Shown piece by piece: positions 48,701 through 57,505 of a stretch of 64,000 bases of DNA; position 1 is the stretch's first letter; each line of letters starts with the position of its first letter. The position numbers and the translations under genes were made by a program. The notes beneath the pieces were generated by a model. The model was not told the origin of the DNA and ran no database searches. It worked only from the letters and a program-made list of their open reading frames with translations. Location: positions 62,001 to 126,000 of the forward strand of contig CAWIBS010000021.1 in the NCBI GenBank assembly GCA_963834365.1, given 5' to 3'. The stretch comes from CAWJAP01 sp963834365. GTDB lineage: Bacteria; Acidobacteriota; Vicinamibacteria; Vicinamibacterales; Vicinamibacteraceae.

Positions 48701-49311
48701 CCCTCGGACTCTACCTGAGCGGCCATCCGCTCGAGCGGTTCGCCGACGGGCTCGCCGCGGTGGGAGCCAGGGGCAGCGATGCGCTCGTCCCGTGCGCCGG
48801 CGGCGACGCCACGATGGGAGGCATCGTCGCGACGTGCCGTTTCGTCAAGACGCGGCGCGGCGATCGGATGGCCGTGTTCATGCTCGAGGATCAGGCAGGC
48901 AGCGTCGAGGTGGTCGTCTATCCCGAGCCCTTCAAGCAGTTCGCCGGCTTGATCGAGAACGATCGGATGCTGCTCGTCACCGGGCGAGTCGAGGTCGATG
49001 ACGATCGCGCGAAGATCCGCGCGACGGACATCAAGGAGCTGAAGGCCGTGAGCGAGCGGCTGGTGAAGGAAGTCTGCGTCACCGTCTCGGCGCCCCCGCA
49101 CGGCCACGACACCTTCCGCGCCCTCGCAGACCTGTTTCTCCGCCATCGCGGCGACAAGCGCGTCCAGTTCGAGCTGCGCGTGACGCGTCCCGGGGCCGCG
49201 TCGGGATGGCTGGTCAGGGCCGACGTGCCGCAGCTGCGCGTCCGGCCGTCGGACGATCTGGTGGCCGCCGTGGAGCAGATTTGCGGGCACGGATCGGTCG
49301 TGCTCAGATAG
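45774..49311 (+). CDS. dnaE: DNA polymerase III subunit alpha (one frameshift)
   Basis: Catalytic subunit of the replicative polymerase. Starts with the PHP domain (FVHLHLHTEFSLLDGACRVD, ALAVTEHGNMFSAVGF). The palm holds the catalytic acids in LPDIDIDFCERRRGEVIDYV (~residue 408) with GPGRGSAAGSAVAWCL before it. Fingers and beta-binding parts include KMDFLGLSTLTLLDDALAEI, RYALRKAMGKKNQEV-type helices (ADLLRKAMGKKNQEVMARMR) and FAGYGFNKSHSTTYALLAYQ. An OB-fold (VEVVVYPEPFKQFAGLIE) is at the end. One extra base at about 47631-47636 breaks FSEGRT/AGVFQFESSGMRETLR. The corrected length is ~1,178 residues, normal for DnaE. Start ATG 45774. Confidence 0.95.
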
Positions 49312-49319
49312 GACGCCCC

Positions 49320-50315
49320 ATGCCCGTCGAGACCCTGGAGTTCGAGGAGCCGATCGCCGTCCTGCTCAAGGAGATCGAGGCGCTGAACCTGCTGCCGCAG
49401 ACCGAGGCGCGCGACGGCGAGATCGCCGGACTGCGCCGGCGGGTGGATCAGATCCGCGGCGAGCTGTACCGGCGCCTCACGCCCTGGCAGCGCGTGCTCG
49501 TTGCGCGCCATCCCAGCCGGCCCTACATGCTCGACTATGTCGAGCGCCTCTGCACCGAGTTCGTCGAGCTGCACGGCGACCGGCGCTTCGGCGACGACCA
49601 GGCAATCGTCTGCGGATTCGCCAGGTTCCGCGGCGAGCCGGTCCTCGTCGTCGGACACCAGAAGGGCCGGGACATGAAGCAGAAGGTGCAGCGCAACTTC
49701 GGCTATGCGCGGCCGGAGGGGTATCGCAAGGCGCTGCGCGCCATGCAGCTCGCCGCCAAGTTCGCGCGGCCTATCCTGGTCTTCGTCGACACACCCGCCG
49801 CCTATCCCGGCGTCGAGTCGGAGGAGCGCGGCATCGCCGAGGCGATCGCGCTGAACCTTCGCGAGATGGCCGTGCTCGCGGTGCCGATCATCGTCGTGAT
49901 CACGGGCGAGGGCGGCAGCGGCGGTGCGCTCGGCATTGCGATCGGCGATTGCGTGCTGATGCAGGAGTTCGCCGTCTACAGCGTGATCCCGCCCGAGGGC
50001 TGCGCCGCCATCCTGTGGCGCGACGCGGGACGCAAGGTGGAGGCCGCGGAGGCGCTGAAGCTCACCGCGCCGGACCTCGTCGCCCGGCGCATCGTCGACG
50101 GCGTGATCCCCGAACCGCTCGGAGGCGCCCACCAGGATCCCGACCAGGCCGCGACGCTCGTCGAGGAGGCGTTCGCCGCGGCACTCGCCGAGGTCCGGAC
50201 GATGCCGGACGCCGACCGCGTCTCGCGACGCTATGACAAGTTCCGGGGCATGGGCGCGCTCGGCGACGCGATCTACGAGATGCCGGCGCCCGGAGTCCCG
50301 ACGGGACGGGCATGA
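49320..50315 (+). CDS. accA: Acetyl-CoA carboxylase carboxyltransferase subunit alpha
   Basis: Transfers CO2 from biotin to acetyl-CoA to make malonyl-CoA for fatty-acid synthesis, together with AccD (not in the window). The 331-residue product has the N-terminal helix ETLEFEEPIAVLLKEIEALN and the crotonase-like core: FVELHGDRRFGDDQAIVCGF, VVGHQKGRDMKQKVQRNFGY, RPEGYRKALRAMQLAAKFAR, FVDTPAAYPGVESEERGIAE, ITGEGGSGGALGIAIGDCVL, YSVIPPEGCAAILWRDAG. It is intact. ATG 49320 lies 8 bp after the dnaE stop; the stop TGA overlaps the recJ ATG (50312-50315). Confidence 0.96.
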   Translation: MPVETLEFEEPIAVLLKEIEALNLLPQTEARDGEIAGLRRRVDQIRGELYRRLTPWQRVLVARHPSRPYMLDYVERLCTEFVELHGDRRFGDDQAIVCGFARFRGEPVLVVGHQKGRDMKQKVQRNFGYARPEGYRKALRAMQLAAKFARPILVFVDTPAAYPGVESEERGIAEAIALNLREMAVLAVPIIVVITGEGGSGGALGIAIGDCVLMQEFAVYSVIPPEGCAAILWRDAGRKVEAAEALKLTAPDLVARRIVDGVIPEPLGGAHQDPDQAATLVEEAFAAALAEVRTMPDADRVSRRYDKFRGMGALGDAIYEMPAPGVPTGRA

Positions 50316-52096
50316 CCGCGCCGCATCCGGCACGGCGGACCGACGTGCGCGCCCTCCGCTGGGAACAGCAGCCGTGCGACGAGGCGCAGGCGGCAGCGCT
50401 CGCCGCCGAGATTGGTGTGCCGCCGATCGTCGCCCGCCTGCTGTGTCTGCGCGGGCTGGGCGAGCCCGGGCTCGCGCTCCGGTTCCTCGCGCCTTCCCTC
50501 GAACATCTTCACGATCCGTTCCTCCTCACCGACCTCGGCCCGGCCGTCGATCGCCTGCTGCGGGCGATCGAGTGCCGGGAGCTGATCGCGATCCACGGCG
50601 ACTACGACGTCGATGGGGTGACGTCCACGGTCATCCTGCGCCGCGCGATCGAGCTGCTGGGCGGCCTGGTCATCCACTTCCTGCCCGAGCGCCTCCGTGA
50701 CGGCTACGGACTGCAGGTGCCGGCCGTCGAGCGCCTGCACGCAGCGGGGGCCCGTGTCCTCGTCTCGGTGGACTGCGGCATCCGGAGCGCGGCGGCCGCA
50801 CGCCGCGCCCGCGAGCTGGGTCTGGACCTGATCATCAGCGATCACCACGAGCCCGAAGCCGAGCTGCCGCCAGCGCTGGCGGTCATCAACCCGAAGCGCG
50901 CCGACTGCCGCTATCCCGACAAGCACCTGGCGGGTGTCGGGGTCGCGCTCAAGATCGTCCAGGCCCTGTGTCAGCGGAAGGGCCGCGAGAAATGGCTGCC
51001 GTCGTTCGTCAAGGTGGCCGCGATTGGAACCGTCGCCGATGTCGTCCCTCTGGTGGGGGAGAACCGCGTCATCGCCAAGCTCGGGCTCGACAAGCTGTCG
51101 GGCAGCACCCACACCGTCGGGCTCCGCGCGCTGCTCGAGAGTGCCGGGCTCCTCAACAAGCCGCTGGACAGCTTTCACATCGGCTTCGTCCTGGCCCCGC
51201 GCATCAACGCCGCGGGCCGCATGAGCTCGCCGGACATCGCGGCGCGGCTGCTGCTCGCCTTCGACGAGGGTCAGGCCGACGAGGCGCGCGCGCTGGCGAC
51301 GCAGTTGCACGACGAGAATACGCGGCGGCAGGACGAGGAAGCCGCGATCGTGGCGGAAGCCCGCAGGATCGTCGACACGGACCCCGACATCGGCGGACAC
51401 AACGTGCTCGTGGTCGGCGGCGACGCCTGGCACCGCGGCGTGATCGGCATCGTCGCCTCCAAGCTGGTCGATCACTATCACAAGCCGGCCATCGTCCTGT
51501 CCTACGACGGCGACGAGGTCCACGGGTCGTGCCGGAGCATCCCGGCCTTCGACATGCTCGGCGCGCTCGAAGGGTGCGCGGATCTGCTGGGCCGCTTTGG
51601 CGGGCACCGGCAGGCGGCCGGGCTGTCGTTCGACCGCGGGCGTCTCGGGGCCTTCCGCGCCCGCGTGAATGCCTGGGCCGACGAGCGCCTCGACCCGGAC
51701 GATCTCGTGCCGCGCCTGCGCGTGGACGCCGGGCTCACACTGGACGGGATCGAGAGCGACGTCGTCTCGGGCGTGGCGGCGCTGGCGCCCTACGGACTGG
51801 GCAATCCGCGACCGGTCTTCGAAGCCCGGGGCGTCGAGGTCGTGAGCGGTCCCCACCTGCTCAAGGAGCGGCACTTGACGATGCAAGTCAAGCAGGCCGG
51901 CCGGGTGTTCCGCGCCATGGCCTGGCGGGCGGCCGAACGCGCTCCGCTGGTCGTCGAGCACCGGCAGAACCTGGCGCTGGCCTACTCGATCGACCGCAAC
52001 ACCTGGCGCGGTGAAACCACGGTAGAATTGAGCGTTGCCGACCTCAAGGGGGGGACGGCTGAGAGTGCGGAAGAACGAATGACAAGTGACGAATGA
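50312..52096 (+). CDS. recJ: Single-stranded-DNA-specific exonuclease RecJ
   Basis: 5'-3' exonuclease of recombination and repair. The DHH-family Mn2+ site is complete: LIAIHGDYDVDGVTSTVILR (Asp97/99/101), VLVSVDCGIRSAAAA, LIISDHHEPEAELP, and DHHA1-type VGGDAWHRGVIGIVASKLVD with GRFGGHRQAAGLSF. The C-terminal OB-fold region has YGLGNPRPVFEARGVEVVSG. At 594 residues it is normal in size. The last ~10 residues (TAESAEERMTSDE) run into the family D repeat. It overlaps accA by 4 bp (ATGA), so accA and recJ are coupled. Confidence 0.95.
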   Translation: MTAPHPARRTDVRALRWEQQPCDEAQAAALAAEIGVPPIVARLLCLRGLGEPGLALRFLAPSLEHLHDPFLLTDLGPAVDRLLRAIECRELIAIHGDYDVDGVTSTVILRRAIELLGGLVIHFLPERLRDGYGLQVPAVERLHAAGARVLVSVDCGIRSAAAARRARELGLDLIISDHHEPEAELPPALAVINPKRADCRYPDKHLAGVGVALKIVQALCQRKGREKWLPSFVKVAAIGTVADVVPLVGENRVIAKLGLDKLSGSTHTVGLRALLESAGLLNKPLDSFHIGFVLAPRINAAGRMSSPDIAARLLLAFDEGQADEARALATQLHDENTRRQDEEAAIVAEARRIVDTDPDIGGHNVLVVGGDAWHRGVIGIVASKLVDHYHKPAIVLSYDGDEVHGSCRSIPAFDMLGALEGCADLLGRFGGHRQAAGLSFDRGRLGAFRARVNAWADERLDPDDLVPRLRVDAGLTLDGIESDVVSGVAALAPYGLGNPRPVFEARGVEVVSGPHLLKERHLTMQVKQAGRVFRAMAWRAAERAPLVVEHRQNLALAYSIDRNTWRGETTVELSVADLKGGTAESAEERMTSDE

Positions 52097-52448
52097 CGAA
52101 TGACAAGTGACGAGTGACCAGTGACGAATGGCGAGCGACGCACGGTCCGCCCGCCCGAAACGCGAGAGGCTCGGTGAATCCAGCCTCGGCGCGTGGCCGT
52201 CAGGTGTCGATCCGTTCGTGAGGCGTCTCGCTCACCACGCACTCCATCAAGCCAGGGATCGCCCCCTCGTGGCGGGGCGCCACCGACCCAGGACGCTCGC
52301 CCGGCCTTCACCCCGACCCCCGACGGCTGTTCGGGCTGACGCGTCACCCGTGGCCCGAGCCCTTCACTGTCGCCATTTGCCCCACGTCAGTCATGCTGCG
52401 CCATCGTCATTCGTCATTCGTCATTCGTCATTCGTCATTACTGACTGA
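52074..52448. repeat. Family D word repeat: two inverted arms flanking a gene-free spacer
   Basis: ACGAATGACAAGTGACGAAT and AAGTGACGAGTGACCAGTGA words run from 52074, across the recJ stop, to 52136. The complement (CGTCATTCGTCATTCGTCAT, five units) occupies 52405-52440, just before the lptC start. The ~265 bp between them holds no recognisable gene, hairpin or RNA. Confidence 0.7.
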
Positions 52449-54668
52449 TGCGCTGGCACCGTCCTGTCAGGCTGCTGCTCGGCCTGTTCGCCCTCGCGTT
52501 CGCGGTGGTCGTGATCCTGTCGATCGGCAAGCGGCAGCCCCGGCCGGCCACCCCGACGCAGCTGCGCCAGGATCCGGACGCGGTCACCGAGAGCACGAAG
52601 GGCCAGTCGATCTTCCATCGCGGGTCGAAGCAGGACATCCGGATCGACTACGAGCGGCTGGCCACCTACAAGTCGGGCCGGATGATCTTCTACGGCGCGA
52701 AGGTGGTGGTGCTCAATCGTGCCGGGCGCAACTTCGAAGTGATGGCCCGGGAAGCCGAAACCGCCGAAAACCAGTCGCAGGTCGATCTGCGCGGCGACGT
52801 GTCGATGGTCACGAGCGACGGCCTGACGGTCAAAACGGACAAGGCGACCTATACCGAGAGCGACCAGGTCGTGCGGGCCCCGGGGGCCGTCAGCTTCGCG
52901 CGCGACCGGATGACCGGCAGCAGTGTCGGCGCCAGCTACGACCAGGCGCGCGACGTGCTCTGGCTGCTGGACCAGGCGCGCATCACCACTGCCCCCGACA
53001 AGACCGGTCAGGGCGGCAGCACGATCACGGCAGGTGCGGCGGGCTACGCGCGCCGGGATCGTTACCTGCGCTTCGATCGCGGCGTGCAGTTCGCCCGCGG
53101 CGCGCAGGCGGTCCAGGCCGACGGCGCCATGGCCTATCTGGCGCCTGACACCGACCGTCTGGAGATGCTGGAGCTGCGGGGCCACGCGCGTGTGGCCGGG
53201 GTGGGCCAGGGAGCCAACGGCCTCGAGGCGATGACTGCGGACGACATGAACCTCGACTACGGCCCCGACGGGCAGCTGCTCGAGTCAGCGGTCCTCGTCG
53301 GCAGCGCCGTGCTGCAGCTCGCGGCCGGCGAGGGCAGGCCCGGGCAGCGTCTGGCGGCGCAGGCCATCGACATCACGCTCGCGCCCGATGGCCAGACCGT
53401 TCAGGTGCTCGCCGCGCAGGACGCGGTGCAGCTCGACCTCCCGGCGAGCGGCGCGACAGCCGCCCGCCAGATCAAGTCGGGCTCGCTCGACGCGAAGGGC
53501 GAACCCGGTGTCGCCGGCCTGCGGCACGCGAGCTTCGTGGACAAGGTCGAGTTCCGCGAAACGCAGGCGGCGAGCAAGACGGCGCCTGCCTCCGAACGCA
53601 TCGTCCGGTCACGGCTGCTCGAGGCCCGGCTCCAGTCCGGGCTCGCGTCGATCGACGAAGCGACCTTCACGGGCGACGTGACCCTTCAGGACGGTGGCCG
53701 CACGGCCTCCGGGCCGACGATGGTCTATGCCGTCGCGAAAGGGGCGATCAGCATCAGCGCCCCGGAGGGGCAGGACAAGGTGTTTGCGCGGGTCAGCGAC
53801 GAGCGGATCAACATCGAGTCCCGACGCGTCGACTGGACGACTGACGGGGGACAGATGGTCGCCGACGGCCGGGTGAAAAGCGTACTCAAGGGACAGCGTG
53901 CCGACGCGCCGGCCGCCGACGGCACGACCGTGAAGCGGCCCGCGATGCTCGCCGGTGACCAGCCGGTGAACGTGACCGCGGCGAAGATGGTCTACAACCG
54001 ATCGACCGGCCGCGCGGAATACACGGGCGAATCGCAGCTCTGGCAGGCCCAGACGACGGTCAAGGCCGACGCCATCACCCTCGACGAGGCGAGCGGGAAC
54101 CTGACCGCGTCGGGAACGGTACGCTCGGTGATGCGCATGGAGTCCACCGAACCGCCGCGCACGGGCACCAACGGCGGCGCCTCACCGCCGGCGCAGGCCG
54201 CTCCTGCTGCCGGGACACCCGCGCCGCGCCGTCGAGACGATCGCGACCGCGGCCGAACTCGTCTACGATGACGCCGCACGCAAGGCGACGTACACGACCG
54301 GCGCCCGCCTGCTGGGCGACGAGGGCGATCTCCGCGCGACCCGCATCGAAGTGTTCTTCGATCAGTCGGGCAAAGGGCTCGAGCGGCTCGAAGCGTATGA
54401 GGCGGTGACGATGAAGGCGCCGGCACGCGCCGGCGCCGGCGCGCGCACGGCGACCGGGGCGCGGCTCACCTATTTCGCCGCCGACGAACGCTACGTGCTC
54501 GCGGGACCGCGTGCGCACGTGGTCGAGCAGGTCGGGCAGGAGTGCCGGGACACGACGGGACGCACCTTGACCTTCTTCAAAGCCACCGAGACGCTCCAGG
54601 TGGACAGCAACGCCGACAGCCGCACGCGGGCGCGCACCGGTGGCAAGTGCCCGGAGCTGGTGCCCTGA
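52448..54668 (+). CDS. LPS export protein, LptC domain fused to LptA/OstA repeats (one frameshift)
   Basis: Periplasmic bridge component that passes lipopolysaccharide from the LptBFG transporter to the outer-membrane LptD. The N-terminal membrane anchor (LLLGLFALAFAVVVILSIGK) and LptC-type strand region (YERLATYKSGRMIFYGAKVV, AETAENQSQVDLRGDVSMVT) are followed by repeated OstA units such as SVGASYDQARDVLWLLDQAR, TAAKMVYNRSTGRAEYTGES with QLWQAQTTVKADAITLDEAS, and LSYTFAAD-like LTYFAADERYVLAGPRAHVV. Length is ~740 residues, much longer than either protein alone. A frame change near 54225-54235 (APRRR / AVETIATAAELVYDD) joins the last ~145 residues. The stop overlaps the lptB ATG (ATGA-type, 54666-54670). 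Confidence 0.85.
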
Positions 54669-55393
54669 TGGCGGTGTTGCGCACCCAGGGCCTCACCAAG
54701 TCGTACTCCGGTCGAACCGTCGTGCGTGGGATCAGCCTCGAGGTCGCCGCCGGCGAAGTCGTCGGTCTCCTCGGTCCGAACGGCGCCGGCAAGACGACGA
54801 CGTTCTACATGGTCGTCGGGCTGACCTCCCCGGACTCGGGACGCGTCGAGCTCGACGGCGCCGACCTCACGCGCGATCCCATGTATGTGCGGGCGCGGAA
54901 GGGCATCGCCTACCTGCCGCAGGAGCCGTCGATCTTTCGCGGGCTCACCGTCGAGCAGAACATCATGGCGATCCTCGAGACGCTGGACCTCGACCGCGCG
55001 GCACGACGGACGCGGCTGCGCGATCTGCTCGCCGAGCTCGGCCTGGCGCACCTCGCCCGATCGAAGGCGTATACGCTGTCGGGCGGGGAGCGGCGTCGCG
55101 TCGAGATCACCCGCGCGCTCGTCATCTCGCCGCAGTTCATCCTGCTCGACGAGCCGTTCGCGGGCATCGACCCGATCGCGGTGACCGACATCCAGAAGAT
55201 CATCTTCCATCTGAAGGCTCGCGGCATCGGCGTGCTCATCACTGACCACAACGTCCGGGAAACACTGAAGATCACCGATCGCGCGCACATCGTGCACGAT
55301 GGCGTCATCTTCCGCAGCGGCACGCCGGCGGCGCTGGCCGCCGATGATGAGGTCAAGCGGATTTATCTTGGTGCCGATTTCAAATTGGACTAG
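54668..55393 (+). CDS. lptB: LPS export ABC transporter ATP-binding protein LptB
   Basis: Cytoplasmic ATPase of the LptBFG lipopolysaccharide exporter, 241 residues. Walker A GLLGPNGAGKTTTFYMVVGL, Q-loop YLPQEPSIFRGLTVEQNIMA, signature YTLSGGERRRVEITRALVIS, Walker B QFILLDEPFAGIDPIAVTDI, and the switch His in VLITDHNVRETLKITDRAHI are all present. The IKLGADFKLD-like end (KRIYLGADFKLD) is the family signature. The start at ATG 54668 overlaps the upstream LptC/LptA stop by one base. It is followed 39 bp later by rpoN, a widely conserved order. Confidence 0.96.
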   Translation: MAVLRTQGLTKSYSGRTVVRGISLEVAAGEVVGLLGPNGAGKTTTFYMVVGLTSPDSGRVELDGADLTRDPMYVRARKGIAYLPQEPSIFRGLTVEQNIMAILETLDLDRAARRTRLRDLLAELGLAHLARSKAYTLSGGERRRVEITRALVISPQFILLDEPFAGIDPIAVTDIQKIIFHLKARGIGVLITDHNVRETLKITDRAHIVHDGVIFRSGTPAALAADDEVKRIYLGADFKLD

Positions 55394-55432
55394 CGTAGGG
55401 GTTCAGCCGGCCTCCAGGCCGTGTCCCGGGTT

Positions 55433-56965
55433 ATGGCAATCACGCAGAGACTCCACACCAAGCTCGTTCAGAAGCTGATTCTGACGCCATCGCTGCAGCA
55501 GGCCATCAAACTCCTGCCGATGACGACCATCGAGCTGGCCGACATGCTCAACCAGGAGGTGGTCGAAAACCCCATGCTGGAAGAGGTGCCGACCGAGGAC
55601 CTGCAGGCCACCGACTCCATCGCCCAGACCGAGCGCGAAGATCCCCAGAAGGAGCCGCAGCCGGTACGCGGCGACAACTGGGACGACAACGACTACGCCT
55701 ACTTCTTCGGCGACTATCTCGACGACGGATCGCGCGGCAACCGCGTGCCGGTCGAAGTGAAGGAACTGCCGCCGATCGAGAACACGCTCTCGACGCAGCG
55801 CTCACTCGGCGACCACCTCAACTGGCAACTCACGCTCTCCACCGACGATTCGCAGGTGCAGGAGATCGGCCTGGCGATCATCGGCAACCTGGCCGACGAT
55901 GGCTACCTGATGGCGTCGGTGGACGAGATTGCAGCGATGGGCGACTGGAAGCCGGTCGATGTCGAGCGCGTGCTGACGACCATTCAGCACTTCGATCCGG
56001 TCGGCGTCGCGTCGCGTGATCTGCAGGAATGCCTCACGCTCCAGCTGCGCCACCTCGGCCTCGCCGAGACCGCCGCCGAGCGGATCGTCACCGAGCACCT
56101 GCGGCTGCTCCAGAACCACCAGGTGCCCGAGATCGCGCGGCGGCTGGGGATGACGATCGAGGAGCTCAAGCCGCACATCGAGATCATCCGCAATCTCGAT
56201 CCGAAGCCGGGCGGCCGCCTCAACCCGTCGGCCTCGCAGTACGTGATCCCCGACGTCTTCATCGTCAAGGTCGAGGATCAGTACGAGGTGATGCTCAACG
56301 ACGACGGGCTGCCGCAGCTGCGCATCAACCCGATGTACAAGCGGCTGATCGACAAGGGCAACGACACCAACGACGAGACCAAGGCCTACGTGAAGGAGAA
56401 GTTCCGTTCGGCCCTCTGGCTGCTGAAGTCGGTCGATCAGCGGCAGAAGACGATCTTCAAGGTCGCCAAGAGCATCGTCAATTTTCAGAACGAGTTTCTC
56501 GATCACGGAATCGAGCACCTCAAGCCGCTGGTGCTCCGCGACGTCGCCAACGACATCGGGATGCACGAGTCCACCGTCAGCCGCGTGGTCAACAACAAGT
56601 ACATGCACACGCCCCAGGGCGTGTTCGAGATGAAGTACTTCTTCCACAGCGGCATCAGCAGCTCGTTCGGCGAGCACGTCTCGTCGGTCACCATCAAGCA
56701 GCGCATCCGCAAGATCATCGATGCCGAGGATGCGAAGAAGCCGCTCAGTGATTCGAAGATCGTCAGCATCCTGCAGAAGGAGGGCTTGATGCTCGCGCGC
56801 CGGACGATCGCCAAGTATCGTGAGGAGCTGAAGATTCCGACGTCCAACCAGCGCAAGGTGTTGTACCGAGGCGCCCCCGGCCCGCCCGGGTCCGCCGTGC
56901 GAGGCTGGGGAACCCACGGGTTCCAACCATGCGACTCTCCCTCACAGGCCGTCACATCACCGTGA
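55433..56965 (+). CDS. rpoN: RNA polymerase sigma-54 factor
   Basis: Alternative sigma factor that needs AAA+ activators. Region I helices (QRLHTKLVQKLILTPSLQQA, IKLLPMTTIELADMLNQEVV with ENPMLEE) come first, then an acidic region II (RGDNWDDNDYAYFFGDYLDD). The core-binding region III follows (LGDHLNWQLTLSTDD, FDPVGVASRDLQECL), with the HTH (MHESTVSRVVNNKYMHTPQG) and the RpoN box ARRTIAKYREELKIPTSNQR at the end. Most sigma-54 proteins stop close after this box; here ~30 extra residues (YRGAPGPPGSAVRGWGTHGF) read into the hpf start, possibly because of a base error near 56865. The ATG at 55433 (MAITQRL) was chosen. Confidence 0.95.
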   Translation: MAITQRLHTKLVQKLILTPSLQQAIKLLPMTTIELADMLNQEVVENPMLEEVPTEDLQATDSIAQTEREDPQKEPQPVRGDNWDDNDYAYFFGDYLDDGSRGNRVPVEVKELPPIENTLSTQRSLGDHLNWQLTLSTDDSQVQEIGLAIIGNLADDGYLMASVDEIAAMGDWKPVDVERVLTTIQHFDPVGVASRDLQECLTLQLRHLGLAETAAERIVTEHLRLLQNHQVPEIARRLGMTIEELKPHIEIIRNLDPKPGGRLNPSASQYVIPDVFIVKVEDQYEVMLNDDGLPQLRINPMYKRLIDKGNDTNDETKAYVKEKFRSALWLLKSVDQRQKTIFKVAKSIVNFQNEFLDHGIEHLKPLVLRDVANDIGMHESTVSRVVNNKYMHTPQGVFEMKYFFHSGISSSFGEHVSSVTIKQRIRKIIDAEDAKKPLSDSKIVSILQKEGLMLARRTIAKYREELKIPTSNQRKVLYRGAPGPPGSAVRGWGTHGFQPCDSPSQAVTSP

Positions 56966-57489
56966 CCCCGCCGCTCCGGCAGCTCGTCACCCGGCGGCTG
57001 GCCCGCCTCGAGCGGCTGCTCAACGACAGCGTCGTGTCGATCCAGGTGGTGCTCACGCAGGAAAAGCGCGAGCGCCGCACCGAGGTCACGGTGCATGCAC
57101 GCGGCGACAACATGCTCTCGGCCATCGGCTCGGGCACCAGCTGGACGCAATCCATCGGCGAGTCGGTCGAGAAGGTGGTCCAGCAGGCACACAAGGTCAA
57201 GGACAAGTGGCGGACCCGCAAGCGCCGCCGCGTCGCGTCGAGTCGCATCGACGGCGCCCCCCGTCCCGAGCGGGCCGCCGCGGCCGACGAGGCGACCATC
57301 GATCTGGGACCGCAGATCGTGCGCATGACGCGCTACGCGGTGAAGCCGATGCGGGTCGAGGACGCCGCGCTCCGGATCCAGTCCTCGCGCGAGCCCTATC
57401 TCGTGTTCCGGCATGCGGAGACGGCGCGCGTGGCCATCCTGGTCGCCCGCCCCGACGGCCGGTTCGGGCTGATCGACCCGGAGCCGTGA
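56929..57489 (+). CDS. hpf: Ribosome hibernation-promoting factor, long form
   Basis: Binds 30S subunits and promotes inactive 100S dimers in slow growth. The 186-residue long form has the N-terminal Hpf/RaiA domain (MRLSLTGRHITVTPPLRQLV, VTVHARGDNMLSAIGSGTSW) with its basic-acidic alternation, and a C-terminal dimerisation domain (IVRMTRYAVKPMRVEDAALR, YLVFRHAETARVAILVARPD with GRFGLIDPE). It overlaps the tail of the rpoN frame by 37 bp. The rpoN-hpf pairing is conserved in many Gram-negative lineages. Confidence 0.94.
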   Translation: MRLSLTGRHITVTPPLRQLVTRRLARLERLLNDSVVSIQVVLTQEKRERRTEVTVHARGDNMLSAIGSGTSWTQSIGESVEKVVQQAHKVKDKWRTRKRRRVASSRIDGAPRPERAAAADEATIDLGPQIVRMTRYAVKPMRVEDAALRIQSSREPYLVFRHAETARVAILVARPDGRFGLIDPEP

Positions 57490-57505
57490 CGGGACGCCCG
57501 CCTCG

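Noticed and set aside
47617..49290. Long minus-strand frame over the dnaE 3' half
   Set aside because: Same reason as above; the plus-strand product has polymerase motifs.
50273..51961. Long minus-strand frame over recJ
   Set aside because: Antisense shadow of recJ, whose DHH motifs are intact on the plus strand.
52140..52404. Gene in the recJ-lptC spacer
   Set aside because: Frames here are Arg/Pro/Ser-rich and run into the word repeats; no start with a ribosome site and no motif.
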